Below are positions 46,555 to 60,464 of a stretch of DNA of 64,000 nucleotides, piece by piece. Origin of the DNA: Rhipicephalus microplus (taxonomy: Eukaryota > Arthropoda > Arachnida > Ixodida > Ixodidae); the NCBI RefSeq assembly GCF_043290135.1, contig NC_134704.1, positions 17,524,001-17,588,000 of the forward strand, given 5' to 3'. The first letter of the stretch is position 1; each line of letters opens with the position of its first letter. Position numbers and translations under genes: made by a program. Under the pieces are notes generated by a model, which had not been told where the DNA came from, made no database searches, and saw only the letters and a list, made by a program, of their open reading frames with translations.

Positions 46555-46645
46555 CAGCGATATGCAGTCGCAACGGCCGTGAATCGAATCCAAATCTTGG
46601 ATCTTAGCGGCACATCTCAGTCGCTAAGCTACAACGGCGGCTACA
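46555..46645 (-). repeat. tRNA-like SINE head fragment
   Basis: On the minus strand it reads ccgccgttgtagcttagcga, then gatttggattcgattcacgg, a tRNA-like head with A- and B-box-like parts. No intact cloverleaf. Confidence 0.5.
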
Positions 46646-46670
46646 TGTTTCCCGCAATCACTCAGGTGTT

Positions 46671-47661
46671 TTAGGGGCGAAGCTCCTTATGGCATGGCTT
46701 GTGCGTCCCTCGTAGTACGTAACCACCAGTGGCACATACCCAAAATAGGTATAACATTTGACCTCCAAGGTGGTGCCGGTGAGAGATTTCTTCTGCGCGT
46801 TGTTTAACAATAAAAAATAGTGCTCAATGTACATGCCAATGGCTGCTAATGGGGAATGAGAGACAGGAGCATTCGACTTTTAGTCAACGCGCACGCTGCG
46901 ATCCCCATTAGCAGCCATTGGCATGTACCTTGAGCACTATCGGACAAGAAAGGGTTGCTACATTATACTCGCTGGGTGTAACCTTCTTAGTTTTAGAAAG
47001 GTTTAGCGAGCGTTGAGCAGCAGGGCCATGAATACAATGAACTAGTATATACCATGAATGAATTCGAGGTGGTTAAAGGGGGGAAGCAGATACGAAGCGC
47101 AAGCCGTAAGAAATTAAAAGCTGAATCCTCCTGTCTCTCATTTCCCATTAGCAGCCACTGGCATGTACATTGAGCACTATCTGACAGGAAAAGGTTCCTA
47201 CGTTATACTCGCTCGGCGTAACCTCCTTGGTTTTAGAAAGGTTTAGCGAGCATTGTATTGGGCCGCAGTGCCATGAATACAGTGAACTAGTATATACCAT
47301 GAACTCAAGGTGGTTGAAGGTGGGAAGTAGACCCGAAGCGCAATCCGTAAGAAAGTGTGCGTGTGCCACCGCTCGTTTAGTCCTTGGAATGTCAACTGAA
47401 TGGCGATGCTTATATATGGGGAATATATGATAAAAAGATGCGAGATGGTGGGACTTGGAGTGTTGAATAGATGAACGAACGGACACACAAACAGATGCAT
47501 GGATGAACGCATGAACGGACGCAGGGGTGGATGCATGAACGAACGCAGGGATGGGCGCACGAACAGACGCATGGACGGTCACACAGACGGACGCGTGGAC
47601 AGACGAATGCTTCGCCCCACTCTCCATCATTCACTCCGTGGATATGCTGCCATTTTTTCAA
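46671..47661 (+). mobile_element. ~1 kb hairpin repeat element, copy 1
   Basis: The left end is tttaggggcgaagctcc. Next comes a 38-nt inverted pair (46818-46855 and 46902-46939, one mismatch), then two ~240-bp tandem units starting at 46907 and 47147 (attagcagcc). A GGACGGACGCAT/GAAC-type minisatellite follows (about 47464-47610). The right end is cttcgccccactctcca, then actccgtggatatgctgcc. The left ggggcgaa and right ttcgcccc are inverted. The same order recurs at 51.5 kb. Inverted subterminal motifs with a simple array near one end suggest a Helentron-associated non-autonomous element, as inference only. No coding capacity. Confidence 0.75.
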
Positions 47662-48789
47662 GCAGGTGTAACGTTTACTATGCGTAAATATGACAATCTC
47701 AATGCAGCCACACAGATATCTGTCATGTGTTGATGATAACCATTCATCTGAAAAACATTCTTTCGAAATTTCACTATGCATGATCCTTTACTAGATTACT
47801 TTACCCTGCTGACGACTGATCGTACAAAACCTTCAACAAGCAATCAAACGTCAAACTCATTGCCCGGGCGTTTACGCTCTTATTTCTTTTGTTTTAAATG
47901 AGTGTCTTATTCTGAAGCTAAAAGATCCATTGAGCAGAAAAACTAGAACTGAATAAAATAGCGAGTGTTCTGTTTATTCTATGCACTGAATAGCAGGTGC
48001 CCCCCCCCCCCATAAGATAACCACGTGTCGTTTGAGCGGAAACCACGTGAACAAAAGCTGGGTGCTGATAACGCGGACACATTTAGCTACACTAATGTGC
48101 CAGCTTATCTTATTTCCTGTAATACGCCTCGCTAAACTACCGCCAACTGTTCGCTTCATATGTATTTGCAACAGACGTGCGAAAGACTTCAAATTGTCAC
48201 GAATCATAGCACCATGTTATTGTAATCAGCGTAAAGTGCAGATCGGACTGTTCATAACAACATTCTGATGGTACGCACCACCAAACGGATGCTTTAAACA
48301 TCAGTTATCGTTATCGCGCTTGTGCTAAAGGCTAAAATTTTAAGTATGCTGCAAAACAGCAACGACTTTTCAAAAAAGCAAGGACTATTGAGCCATTTGT
48401 CGGTGCGTAGAAAACAAACTTCATCTTCACATTCAGCTACGAACGAACAACAGATACATCTCTCACTTTGGGGGGATTACACATATGGTGTATTCACATA
48501 AAGGAAGTTATTTAGAAGCACGAACTTAATTTTCGGAAACGCTTGTTGCTGGCAGTTGTTTAGTATATACCACTCGCATACAATGGCATGGAGGTTTTCA
48601 TAACCGTGTTCCGAAAGTTTGAAGGCAACTATTACGTGCATTATATTGTTATGATTACTACCCACAATGCTTTAGAAGCGCAGAAAACATTATGAATATT
48701 CATACATATTTCGCGGGCATGAAGTACTGAGGTCACAGGAATGAGTTAAGGCTCGGTAACCACGTGCTTGAAAAAAAGTGTTTCAAGAG
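47662..48789. other. no recognisable feature
   Basis: A ten-base C run at about 48001-48010. No motif. Confidence 0.4.
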
Positions 48790-49440
48790 CTTGACTCGAA
48801 AGAAATGGAAATTAAGGTTGCTGGATGATGGCATAACAACGTACGCTTTGCAGATGACATGGTTCTTTTCAATAATGATAGCAACGGACCGACAAAAAAA
48901 GATGATTGAGGAATGAAACACAGGACGTATCAAGGTAGGCCTCAACCTGAATAGAGCGAAAACAAAGACAACGTGGAATGGCCTGGCGAAACGAAAAGGA
49001 TATAAGGTAAAAACTATACATAGAAATGTATACAAGAATGTGTATATTTAGGGGAACTTATTACGAAAGAGCCTAATCACAAATAAAAAATACCGGAAAA
49101 TTCGCATAGGCTGGGGCGCTTTGACGGGCACTTCAAGTTATTGTTAGGAAATCTGATACTATTATGAGAGAGAAAAGTATGCAGCCACTGCATACTGCCA
49201 GTTTTGACGTATGTGGTGAAACATGGATAATCAGCAAAACAACTGCAGTAAATGCCGAGGACCACGCAGCGTGCAATGGAACGTAGAATGATAGGAATAA
49301 CAATGAGAGATCGCAGGGCGGCAGCATAGGTAAAAGAACAGACAGTAGTTGCAAATATTCTGGCTAATGTCAAGCGAAAAAAAAAAGGACCTAGAGTGAA
49401 GGGAGAGGGAGGTAAATTGTTCCTGAAGTTCAATATGAGG
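48790..49440 (+). pseudogene. RTE-like LINE RT relic
   Basis: RFADDMVLFNN (48842-48873) is the RT catalytic motif. Further on, with several stops and shifts, come LPVLTYVVKHG and TQRAMERRMIGITMRDRRAA (about 49260-49320), a block characteristic of RTE/BovB-type C-terminal regions. About 600 bases remain, heavily mutated. Confidence 0.72.
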
Positions 49441-50189
49441 GTCCTCCGCTGTCATTGAAATTTAAAAAAGCCTGCATGGTGAACAGTGACGAAACACGCT
49501 AGGTTGACGAAAGATACAGGCCCGACTGGGAGCCTATATCTTTATATATGTATATTAAGTAAAGAAACAACAGCGGCCACTAAAACACTAAAATTAAAGT
49601 TACAAAAATGCATATTGCTAACCCATCCCGCTGATTCAATAAGCCGATGGCCAAGCATCTTTCCTTTTGACTTGTAATATTATGATTAGAAAGAAAATTT
49701 TTCGCCACTTAGCCTCGCAAACTCATTTACATTAGACAGGCATAAAAGCAACCGTGCTGGTTGACAATGTTGACAACTACAATGTTGACATAAAAAAAGA
49801 CTGTCAATTCATGAGCAAAGTTCTTTTCTTCTGATCCAAAATTTCATAATAATTGTAACGTTGGTGGACAAAGCCAATTGGAAAAAAGTATACTCAAAGA
49901 ACATGAAAGTGACTCACCTAAAGAGGCTTAGAGAGGGGTCCGTTAACACTTTTCACGACGTCATTGTTTTATATTTTTCTCCAGCTGGTTACGCACACTG
50001 AAGGCGTAAAAGATAAGTACCACAACAAAAGCAGTGGTATGGACACGCAATGCAAAGTTGTTCAGCGTAAAGATATCAGAATACAAAAAAAATAGCAGAT
50101 CACACGTACAGTGGGAATCGATGGTATGCGAAGCACGAAGGAGAAATGTTGACATGTCACTTAGGCTGTAAATGACTTCCATGTCATGA
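49441..50189. other. no recognisable feature
   Basis: AT-rich spacer with no motif. Confidence 0.4.
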
Positions 50190-50870
50190 TTATCATGTTT
50201 GAATGTGTCATTTACCTATGTCGTCCGTTCGCGTAACGTAATACCGAGTTTGGTACATGTGAAGTTAGCGAAACAGCCGCAAGCGCATCATGAGCGTAGC
50301 ATGTAGTCATGTTGTTACGTGATACGCATCTCATGTTTATCATGTTTCCACCAGTATCATACCTTCATCACCCATTCACGTCCTGTAATACCAAATTTGG
50401 TATAAGTGAAGCTAGCGAAATGGCCATCAGTGCATTATGAGCTTGGCATGTAGTCATGTTGTTACATGACACGCATCGCATGATTATCATGTTTGCACCA
50501 GTAACATACCTTCGTAATTCGTTCACGTACCGTAATGCCCAATTTGGTATATATGACGCTTGTGAAACGGCCGCGAGTGCATCATGAGTGCGGCATGTAA
50601 TCATGTTGTCACATGACAGGCAGGTCATGATTTTCATGTTACTGTATGTCGCTTGTGTCCACAATGCAATCATGCCATACCATACCAGTTTTGCGACATG
50701 CCATGTGTACGAAACCACCGCAAGAGCTGCACGACCATGAAATGTAAATCATGACATTCATGACATACATATCATGATTTTCATGTTATGACTAGTCAAA
50801 TACGTTCTTCATAGTGTCATGTTATGCCATACCAAGTTTGGTATTGATACCATTACCGAAACGGCCAGGA
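50190..50870 (+). repeat. 147-bp tandem array, four to five diverged units
   Basis: The anchor atgta(g/a)tcatg occurs at 50301, 50448 and 50595, and a diverged form at 50742, exactly 147 apart. Each unit also has a taccnagtttggta inverted-repeat block and a gaaacggccgc-like block. Units are 70-85 percent alike by eye. Confidence 0.85.
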
Positions 50871-50891
50871 GAGCTAAATGTCGTAGGTGGC

Positions 50892-51025
<134 letters not shown>

Positions 51026-51064
51026 CGCTCAACGTTGGCGAAGTTCGCTAAGAAATGCTTCGCA
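51026..51064 (+). repeat. conserved-looking terminal hairpin after (GATA)n
   Basis: cgctcaacgttgg then gcgaagttcgctaagaaatg then cttcgc, with gcgaag and cttcgc as inverted arms. It may be the 3' end of an element made of the array, the microsatellite and this hairpin. Confidence 0.45.
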
Positions 51065-51540
51065 TTTGATAGATGCTCACCCTCAACTCAATTTTAACGT
51101 GCTCAGCTTACGGTGTTTCAACAGTATGTATAAAGGTGGGCTAGTTTGGAGCGGTGGTGCTGTGCGCCTCTGCTTCCTGTACGTGTTTCCCTATGCTCCC
51201 ACTCCGCTGATGGTGTTTACCTTGCTCTATGGCGTCGTAATTCGGCCCAATGAAATGAACTGTAAGCCTTACCGTACAGGAAGCTTGTATCCTATTACCC
51301 GTTATTTCTAACGTATTGACGACGCCATTGCGATGACAACAAATAATGTGGTACTTGAAGAAGGAACGACACGTGCGAAACAAGGCAGCTCGCAAACGCT
51401 TGTTTAATGTTTTGTAGCTTTACTATTCTTTCCGTTTGTGAAGGCGGCTATATTCTCTTACATTTTTTTATTATTTTAGTCAAACAATGGCGCCTGGAGC
51501 ATCTCCGACGCGTTTCCTGCAGCACCGAGGCCTTCGGTGC
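51065..51540. other. no recognisable feature
   Basis: Short overlapping frames only. Confidence 0.4.
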
Positions 51541-52501
51541 ATTTTTAGGGGCAAAGCTCCTTATAACGGCACCCGTTCGTCCTCCGTAGTATGTAACAAG
51601 TATAACATTTTGACCTTCAAGGTGGTGCCGGTGAGAGACGTCTTCTGTGCGTTGTTGAACAATAAAAAATAGTGCTCAATGTACATGTAAATGGCTGCTA
51701 ATGGGGAATGAGAGACAGGAGCATTCGGCTTTTAGTTAACGCGCAGGCTGCGATCACCATTAGCAGCCATTGGCATGTACATTGAGCACTATCTGGCAAG
51801 AAAGGGTTGCTACGTTATACTCGCTGGGTGTAACCTCCTTAGCTTTAGAAAGGTTTAGCGAGCGTTGAGCCGCACTGCCATGAATACAATGAACTTGTAT
51901 ATACCATGAATAAACTCGAGGTGGTTAAAAATTGGAAGTAGATACGAAGCGCAAGCCGTAAGAAAGTAAAAGCCGAATTCTCCGCCTCTCATTTCCCATT
52001 AGCAGCCATTGGCATGTAGATTGAGCACTATCTGACTGAAAAAGTTTGCTACGTCATACTCGCTGGGCGTAACCTCCTTGGTTTTCGAAAGGTTTAGCGA
52101 GCGTTCGGCGGCAGTACCATGAATACAGTGAACTAGTATATACCATGAACTCGAGGTGGTTAAAGGTGGGAAATGGACCCGAAGCGCAAGCCGTAAGAAA
52201 GTGTGCGTGTGCCACCTCTCGTTTAGTCCTTGGAATGTCCGCTGGATGGCGGTGCTTCTATATGGGGAATATATAATGAAAAGATGCGAGATGGTGGTAC
52301 TTGGAGTGTTGAATAGATGGACGAACGGACACATAGACAGATGCATGGATGGACGCATGAACGGACGCAGGGGCGGCTGCATGGATGCATGGACGGTCAC
52401 ACTGACGGACGCGTGGACGGACGGAAGCAAGAACGAATGGACGGACGAATTCTTCGCCCCACTCTCCATCAATCACTCCGTGGATATGCTGCCATTTTTT
52501 T
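51541..52501 (+). mobile_element. ~1 kb hairpin repeat element, copy 2
   Basis: Collinear with 46671-47661: left end tttttaggggcaaagctcc, inverted pair 51670-51707 and 51754-51791, tandem units starting at 51759 and 51998 (period 239), minisatellite at about 52316-52440, right end cttcgccccactctcca, then actccgtggatatgctgcc. A few small indels separate the two copies. Confidence 0.75.
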
Positions 52502-55500
52502 AGCAGTCTTGAAGCGCTCAAGCTTAAAAAGTCGGAAAGCTTTATTCTCCTCCGCGTTCAGTGAAAAACCCTGCTAAAGAAAAAAGAACTGCAATAGAAA
52601 TCCCTATTTTGATGCGAATCCGTGATTACATTTTACGCCACGTTTGGCGAATCAAATGCCTGTGCCTTCCGTCGTTATTTACACTCGCAATAGTTCTGGC
52701 GAGCGCCACCACAAGTTATGCAGTCAGCACCGATGTTTTCAAACGTTAGAGGGCCCATTTAACGATAGTACCAAACGCTTCCGCGCGATGCATTCCATTA
52801 TTTAAAGTAGCTCTGACCCGATTTAATTCTCTTTTCACAGAGCGATGAAAAAAAAAAAACTTGAAACGAATTCTGACGTACACTGGTTGATGCTGCAAGA
52901 GCTAGGCGAGTCGTCTCGCTTATGAAGTGCCCTACGGCCAACATTTATCTGGATTAACGTTTTCGGTACTGAACGACGTGTTCTGCCCTTCAAGCGACGT
53001 CGTTACGGAGGCAGCTTGCCGTTTCTCGAAGCCAAGGTTTGTGTGCATGTGAGATAAGCAGGTTCGTTGCCTAGAGGCTTTCATTAATTCAAAGAAGGGT
53101 CCTGAGGAGCTCTTTTCATTGATAGGAGTGAGTACGCGAGCAAACTTAAGAATTTAGTAAGGATGTTAACGCTGATCGCTGCTGTTCCGTAGTGCGCATC
53201 ACACGCCATTTAAAAGTCTGCTTCAAGCTGTCTGCTAAGCTCATGTGCTTGTGTGACATTCATACAAACTACTGTCTTGTTACATCTTTGTCAGATCTTA
53301 CTTGCAAATAACAATGTGATACAGCAGACGTTCAACGAGGTATTCTATATGTAATATGTTACAATTTTGTTGTTATTTGTGCCGCCTGTATCTATACACG
53401 CGTCGAATTGTTAAATGAGTCAACCAATAACAACTTCCCCAATAGAACAGCTTTTCTAGTCATGACTGCATCATGAAAATTGCGACCACAGCATTGTTGC
53501 ACGACATCTAACGTATGTGATACTTAATACAAACAATACACATTTTATTTAATTCTCACTAATACTCCAAACTTAGGCAGCCCCTATCCTGTCGTCGCTC
53601 AATAGTATAAAATATCACAGTAGAATTCTAAATGTTCCATATCTTTTGTGTGTGGGTGTGTGCGAGATTGTTCACACGCACGTGCATGCGTGTGATTTAG
53701 AATAATTTTTCTGAGAACCACACTTGACTTTCTATTGTATGACTCTCTCTATCTCTCTTTATCACTGTGTGCACACTGAACCAGGTAAAAGGATGAAATT
53801 TATCTACGTAGTCTGATAAAATACGTTTCCAAATACCCTATTGTTCAGGGGACATTGATTTAAGAAATTACCCGAACTAATTTAGGAACGACTTGCTAAG
53901 CCGGAACCATCTATGCACGCTAGAATTTCGGTTCACAGGAAGTCATACCTTTCTTTCAGTACCATGTAAATAGGAAGGTTTATTAGCCACAGGTATGTGC
54001 ATAGAAGGAAGGGGAAAAGGGCGGTTATCTAAGGACGACGCCAACTCTGGTTCATAATTTTATTCAGTCGGACTAGCCTCAAAAGCAGGATTGTGACCAC
54101 GCAACTTCACAATAACGGCAGCACAGGACCACTGGTATTGCATTCCGAAAGTTGTTTACATGCCATCATTCCTACTTGAGCTAGGAATTCAAAAATGGCA
54201 TGAATCTTGACAGATATTAGGTCATTGTGATAAACATGTTGTCGTAAGAATGTTTTTTTTTTTCTTCACTCGACGAACGAGGATGGGAGGGGGGGGTTCA
54301 GTGATATATCGATACGTCCTCTTCGCCTCCTGGGCTGTCAGCACCCACCATCCACTTTTAAACACAGTGCTAACCTAATTAAACCTGCAAACACAAAAGG
54401 ATAACCCGTGTTCAGCTGCATTCACCTGATAAGGGTCGACGCATCGCTAGGCCCCAAATACCCGGGTCCCCACGTCTCGCCTGAGCTGGTCCAATGAGAC
54501 CTCTTGGTTCTTTGAGACGGAAGGGAAGTACTTTTCTAGTTACAGTGCCGCAAAATCTCAGAGATTTTTAATGTGCGCTCACTTTTACGGGAATGGCAGC
54601 TTCCGCTACACCTGTGCTTCCGCTGTCCTACCACACGCAGCGACGCTGAACTAAAGGCTGACAACAGATGTATTATGTGAAATAGCCGTGTAAGTGAATT
54701 TCCGACAAGGATGTTGCCGCCAGCATTGCTGTCTCGCGTTGTTAATAAATTGTGTAGTATCTTTAAGTGTACTTCCGACAATTCAAATGTAACAAAGTCA
54801 CAATATTCAGCGGAAAGATTCTGAAACCACTTGTTATAGCTCACACTTGTGTTTATGTCAGGGAATAAGCCATACTTGTGGGATTGAGAATGATGCACGG
54901 AGTTGTCCATCCTGGATACATGTTCAGCGTTGCACGTCGTTATACATCGAGCGTGAGCTGATGCCAGCGATGACTTACCGCTCTTGTTGACGCTTGCAGG
55001 GCGGAGAAGGTTCTTCGAACCGGAAACGCCGCTTCATATTGAAGATCAAAGGAGAGGAAACGTAGAGCTTCCGGTTCGGTATACGCAGCGGGCGAACAAA
55101 AGACTCGTGCTTGTTTGCTATCGCAATGCGTTTTTGATGCGTCGTTTGTATTATGAGAGAACAAGACGCAAGAGCTCTATACGATTGATTGACCGCCTTC
55201 CGGTACGACGCGCCTTCCTGCTATTTATGGAGCTGCTTTTTTCAATGAATGTTGTATTTTTTCAACGTCGTAAGGTGGTGAGGGTGTGCATCGAGGCGTT
55301 CTTTCATGCCCACTTTTGCTGCCACCAAATAATTATTAAGAGTTTTCGAGTTAGGCCTTGTATGGCTTAACTCGAAATGAGACCACCTGTTTTAAAATAA
55401 GTGTTGTAAAAAAAGTTACACCAACTCCCGCTAAAGAGAAACCATGTGTCGATGTTTTCACTCAAGTTCCCATTTGTTCTTTTTATTTGTATGTTTCAGC

Positions 55501-58500
55501 GTATGTTTCATTTGTGTGTGGAGTGGTGTATATGTTGTGCGCGGCTTATGCTCCCTATCTCCTTCCATATGTGTGTATTGCTGTGCCTGTGCCGCAATGT
55601 TAACACACAGCGCTGCTAGAAGAGTGCGCCACAGAGCAAGCAAGCGCAGCATTATATACGAGCGCACAGCTGTGGTGGAGAGACGAACGGCGGAGGGGGA
55701 ACGAAGCGAAGGAATGCTCTGCCACTTCCTCCTCCTCGTGGTCATGCGAGAAGAGGGGGACAGTTGGCGCATGCGCAGCAAGGGTGATCACGCCGCACAC
55801 CGGGTTTAACTCCGCCATAAGCTGATTCGCATGAAAAAAAAAAAGGATCATCACGTAATGTTACCATAGCACGTCATCCTGACTTCACAGATTGCAAAAT
55901 TTGGTTGCATCTGCATGACGTCGTCATGTTGTTAAATGCCGTGACGTCTAACATAACGACCTTGTAAATTGCATCAGTGCTTGAGCAAACGACGTGCCGA
56001 TCCCAGATGATTTTTAAAACCACGTGGTGTACACGAAGCTTTCAGTGTCTCCAGCCCTGTGTTCTGTGCATAACTACGATTGGTGCCCGAAGCTTTAGGG
56101 CAGGGGAGGAAGGGGGGAGAGAAGAATTGGCAAAATATACTGCGATAATAAAAATAGATGTATTTTGCCTTCTAGTAGTTTAAGTAGGAGACGGTGTTAC
56201 GCTTTTGATACTTGTAACGATCCGTGGTAATTTCATGAACTGTTCATAACAAAAAGAAAAAAAAAACCTGCTGTGTGTTGGCTACCTCTGTACTGGTATA
56301 GCGAAAATGATAAGTTTTTATTCACTCATGCTTATGCCGTATTAAGCCCTGAGAAACATTTCATAAAATGAATGTAACGCAGAGACGCGAATTCTTAGAA
56401 AATAAAGTAAATATTTTAATAATGAAATGATCAGTGAAGAAAGTGGTGGGGGATCACACATAGTGTGAATTCAAAAGCGAGCTTTTATTCTCGGTTTGTA
56501 AAGTCGTGAATACATTGTCGTAAGATTGTCAGAGGTTAAGAAAACTATCGATACTCCTTTCGTGCTTGAGTACAATCTGTCCATAGGCTCTTTCTTTTTC
56601 TTCTTGGCTACCCTGAAGAGAATTGGGTAGAATTTGCGGCATGCCAGCTTACAGCCCGAGCCACATCCCATGAGAGCAGCCTCGTGGGAGATAAATGCTG
56701 GGGCCTGCTCAAGTGTCTGCCCTTCTGACGAAATGCACACTGGCAGTAACAATGAGATTAAGGGAGGACAAAAGATTAAGCTTCAGCTTCCATAGTTTTG
56801 CGGGCCCTGTCTATGTGTTCCCTTTTTCATTTTTGTCGGTTAAGAACGAGATATTCTTTGAAAAACAAGTTGTTAAGGATTGCCTGATTGCGGTTGTTTT
56901 CACTTCTATAGTTTTCTGAAACTTCCATTTCTGGTGTTATTTGATTTCTTTATTGGGTAGATTTTGCAGCCTCTTTTTGTGCTGGAAAATGTTTCCACAG
57001 TTAGGGCGTGATCGTCCAACTTTTTTTATTTATTTGTGAAAAAATTCAAACAGACAGAAATGAAGTGGAAAAAAGAACTCTTCAGGGCATGTTAGAGAAT
57101 AATAGTATGCAATCAATACACAAATATTTAGGTTCTACTAGAGCGATAGAGTTAGTAACAGACGCTTGTGACATGTTCAGCGCACGCGTTCTTTCTTGAA
57201 TTATTACATACCACTACAAAAAAAGGATCAAAGAAAGGAAGAGACCCTCTCGGTAAACTTAATTAGCTCCGAAAACTGGCGCTCTCCTAGTTATTCCATA
57301 GCCCGAGACCGCAGGCAACGAAAAAAAAGTGAAAATCTTTGTTAAACTCTCATTAGAACTGTAAGACAGGGCATCTAGTGCTAGGAAAGCCTACAACCAT
57401 TTTTGAACTTCTTAGGTTAAGGAGGACACTGGTCAGCAGTAAAAAAAGCAATAGTTTGTGGTTAGCAGGAAGTCAACAAAGCAAAACAATGGAGCTTTAA
57501 TTAAAGTTCAAGTTGGAACTCAGGATGCATGAAACTCTCTCTGTGTCCACTCCTGTTTCAGTTCGCTTGTTTTCCTCGTATGTCTCACTGAGAAAAAGAG
57601 AACGCTATGAGAAAAATATATTTAGTATGTGTGTATACACAAAAGAATACGCTCCTTCCTGCGAGCGCGTGCTCGGTGGACTGCTTATGGAGCATTGAGA
57701 AGTGAGAACGAAAGCTTGCTGCAGCATAGGACCACGTACGACAGCCTGCAGCCCCCTGAAACTTAAACGACCTCTCACCAGGCCTGACCATTTCCAGCAC
57801 ACTAGCGCAAAACGTGATCACGTCTTATAAATTTTGCAGTGCTATACGGGCCGCGGAAATTGGTGAAATTTTAAGGTGAACGCTGATTACTCTTCTTCTC
57901 GAGGGCGCGTGCCAGAAAAATGAGAGGCTGACACGATGTAATTGTCTTGCTTGTATAGTTGATGATGCTATGAAGTCGCTCTTGTACATGGACGCCTGTG
58001 CTCTGACGTCGCTCACAGTATAGCACATGACATTGCGATAATTATTTACGTGACATGTGTAGTTCGTAAAATTTGTTCCTTGAACAGGTCAATAAAACTT
58101 GAGAGCAATAATATAATACACAAATAGAATGTGCGCATGTTTTTTTTAATCCTTGCTGCGAATTGCAGCGAGATGCGACACTAATCATTCTCCGTTTCGC
58201 ATGCGTTCGTATTCCCGCGTTTTCTGAACCGCGCAGATGCCACCTCTGGTAACGTTACTAATTTTGCTATCAAGCACTAGTGCTTATTATGCTCATTTAT
58301 CATATCGAGTCTTACTAAATGTTCATTAAGCTCTGGTTGATGATAATCTCGTGCCCATACAAATGAAGGACTTAACATGCTCAGCAATAGGCTGAAAGTT
58401 ATGTGATCGGCGAGGGCGCTTTTGGCCTGACTTTCAGAGAAGAAACGCAGAAACTGCCGACACAACACCGCTCGCGTCTCAGGGGCTGTTTTAGTGCTTC

Positions 58501-58671
58501 ACACGTAGCCGATGTTCTTCATCGCGGGACATAGGGGCTCTAAAATGCAGAGTTTGTGACCATGGCGAACAAGCATGCGCCATAATAACAAAGAAAGCAT
58601 TTTAAAAAATGAGAGACGTCGCACCCCAGTGTTCCAGTTAACGCTCTCATCCTTCTTCCTTGTGAGTTTGT
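52502..58671. other. 6 kb without recognised genes
   Basis: AT-rich with scattered short homopolymers. Longer frames at 54536-54910 (-, 124 codons) and 54984-55370 (+, 128 codons) have no motif I recognise, and no splice or codon evidence supports them. If a host exon exists in the window, this is the likeliest region, but I cannot support one. Confidence 0.4.
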
Positions 58672-58737
58672 AGTAATAATAATAATATTAAAACTACTAC
58701 TACTACTACTACTACTATTATTATTATTATTATTAAT
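58672..58737 (+). repeat. compound trinucleotide microsatellite
   Basis: (AAT)n, then (ACT)n, then (ATT)n over about 65 bases. Confidence 0.95.
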
Positions 58738-60454
58738 AACTTCTTTTCCATAAACGACAAAAAAGACTTCGCATTAGCTGCGCTTGGCTGCTATGGTGAC
58801 GCGCAGTGATCTCATCGCAAAGTGAGAGGGTTTGGCGGATTTAGCAGACACTTACACCGGGCGTCCGGAGCTCCCCTGTGAAAAAAGTACGAGAAGAAGC
58901 TTCGGTAGTCACTAACGAACGAATCAATAACCAGCTATGCGTCCCGTGTCTTCATTACTTTCCAAGACGGCGTTGCCGCTTAGAGAAGAGACACAAGAAA
59001 ACTGGCTCTCATTGTGAACAGGACGAAAAGATGGAAGTCGATAGGAATGGCAAACAAAAGGACTCTAGAGGAAACCCCAAACTGCAAAGCAAGAGAGTTT
59101 ACTTAATCGTGCCTGCAGACGCACACGCCAAGTTCCCTGGTACACCTGTCAAATGGATGGCAAGCACACACGCGTGAACGCGCGTGCATCGAGACAAAGT
59201 GCGTGCTCGCTCATACATGCGTACAGACACGTTAATATGCAACGGCACACGCGCCCACACACGCAGCCACAACAGCGAGCGAATAAAGGAAGGCTTCGTC
59301 TCCTAAAGGTCATTTACTCCGCACGGTACAGAGCTCTGTCCATGGCGCCTGTTTGTGGCAGGAGCTGTCATCGTGGTCAAGCAGGCGGAAGATCCGCAGC
59401 AGCCTCTCATAAGGCGGTCGCTCCGTCCCGCTAGTCTGTATAATAATGAGGCTCTCGGAAGCCATGACGCCTTTACAACTTTCATCAAATGCGCTGTAAC
59501 GCGTTGCCCTGAACGTGTGTTTTGCTAAGCAGAAGGGATGTATTGTGAAGGCAGTTCTATATATGGGTAAACATAGATTTTATTGATTTTCATATACTTA
59601 TACATAAATAGCGTTCCTTTATTTACATATAATAAAATGAAGAATGTTTTACATGTCGCGTTCTCACTTCGCGTGTCAAAGGGTCATCACAGCAATATTA
59701 TGAACGTGCCCCGTCAAGGCCTCTTTCAACACGTCCGCATTTCTCAGCGTGAGTTCTTTTTGCAGCCTTGTACCCTTCTAACGTGTCCTTCGTTCGTCGT
59801 TATCAAACTGTGCTGAAAGCGATAATGAAAAGAACAATTTAATTTGGGAATTGCCATTCCAAAGTATCAACAAACTCCTCTTCATCAATATAGCGCAAAG
59901 CTTTAGTGACTTATGGCCGTGGTAATGTTTAGAGTAGCAGACAGCTGAGCTGGTCGATGCATATTCATTCTAAAGGAAGAAGGCACGCAAACACGGACAC
60001 CGGAAGGAAGCGAGGACACCACAAACACCTGTTAACAACTGAAGATGCATACAACGGCGGAAGAGAAGTTTAATGAAAAAGAGGAAGAGTTCTGCAAATG
60101 ACTACTTACAGTGACTTGGCAGGTGCCCTTTTCTGGAAAAGTCGCTGCAGCACTGGAGCGCGTCACTTTTGTTTTGGTAGTACACCAAGACCAGCGCCCT
60201 ACTGTACACCTGCTGTGTTTTGCTTCGATGCGCGGCCGTGCTGAATGCAATGAAGCTCCGCAGAGCTCGGCCACGCTGAGCTGTGTTCACCCTGAGAGAG
60301 TAAGACACTGTACAGTCACCGTATAACGATAGAAAGTTGGCACAAGTGACCGGTGGCCTGAGCAGCAACATTGCGACAGTCGTCGTTCTTTTTGCCGAGC
60401 CCGCCTATATTGAGAGTGCCAGGCGCATTCCATTTTCTAAAACAGGGGTGGCCT
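58738..60454. other. no recognisable feature
   Basis: The frame 58878-59177 + (99 codons) is basic but shows no motif. Confidence 0.4.
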
Positions 60455-60464
60455 GTGAAAAGCA

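Noticed and set aside
47499..47733. Small frames across the GGACGGACGCAT-type array (Asp/Arg/Gly/Met repeats)
   Set aside because: Translations of a minisatellite; the same occurs at 52.3 kb and 11.8 kb.
50190..50870. CRISPR-like array because of regular 147-bp spacing
   Set aside because: The whole unit is repeated, with no short identical repeats and unique spacers; the genome is eukaryotic.
54984..55370. 128-codon frame as a gene
   Set aside because: Arg- and Phe-rich without motif; overlaps other frames on the opposite strand.
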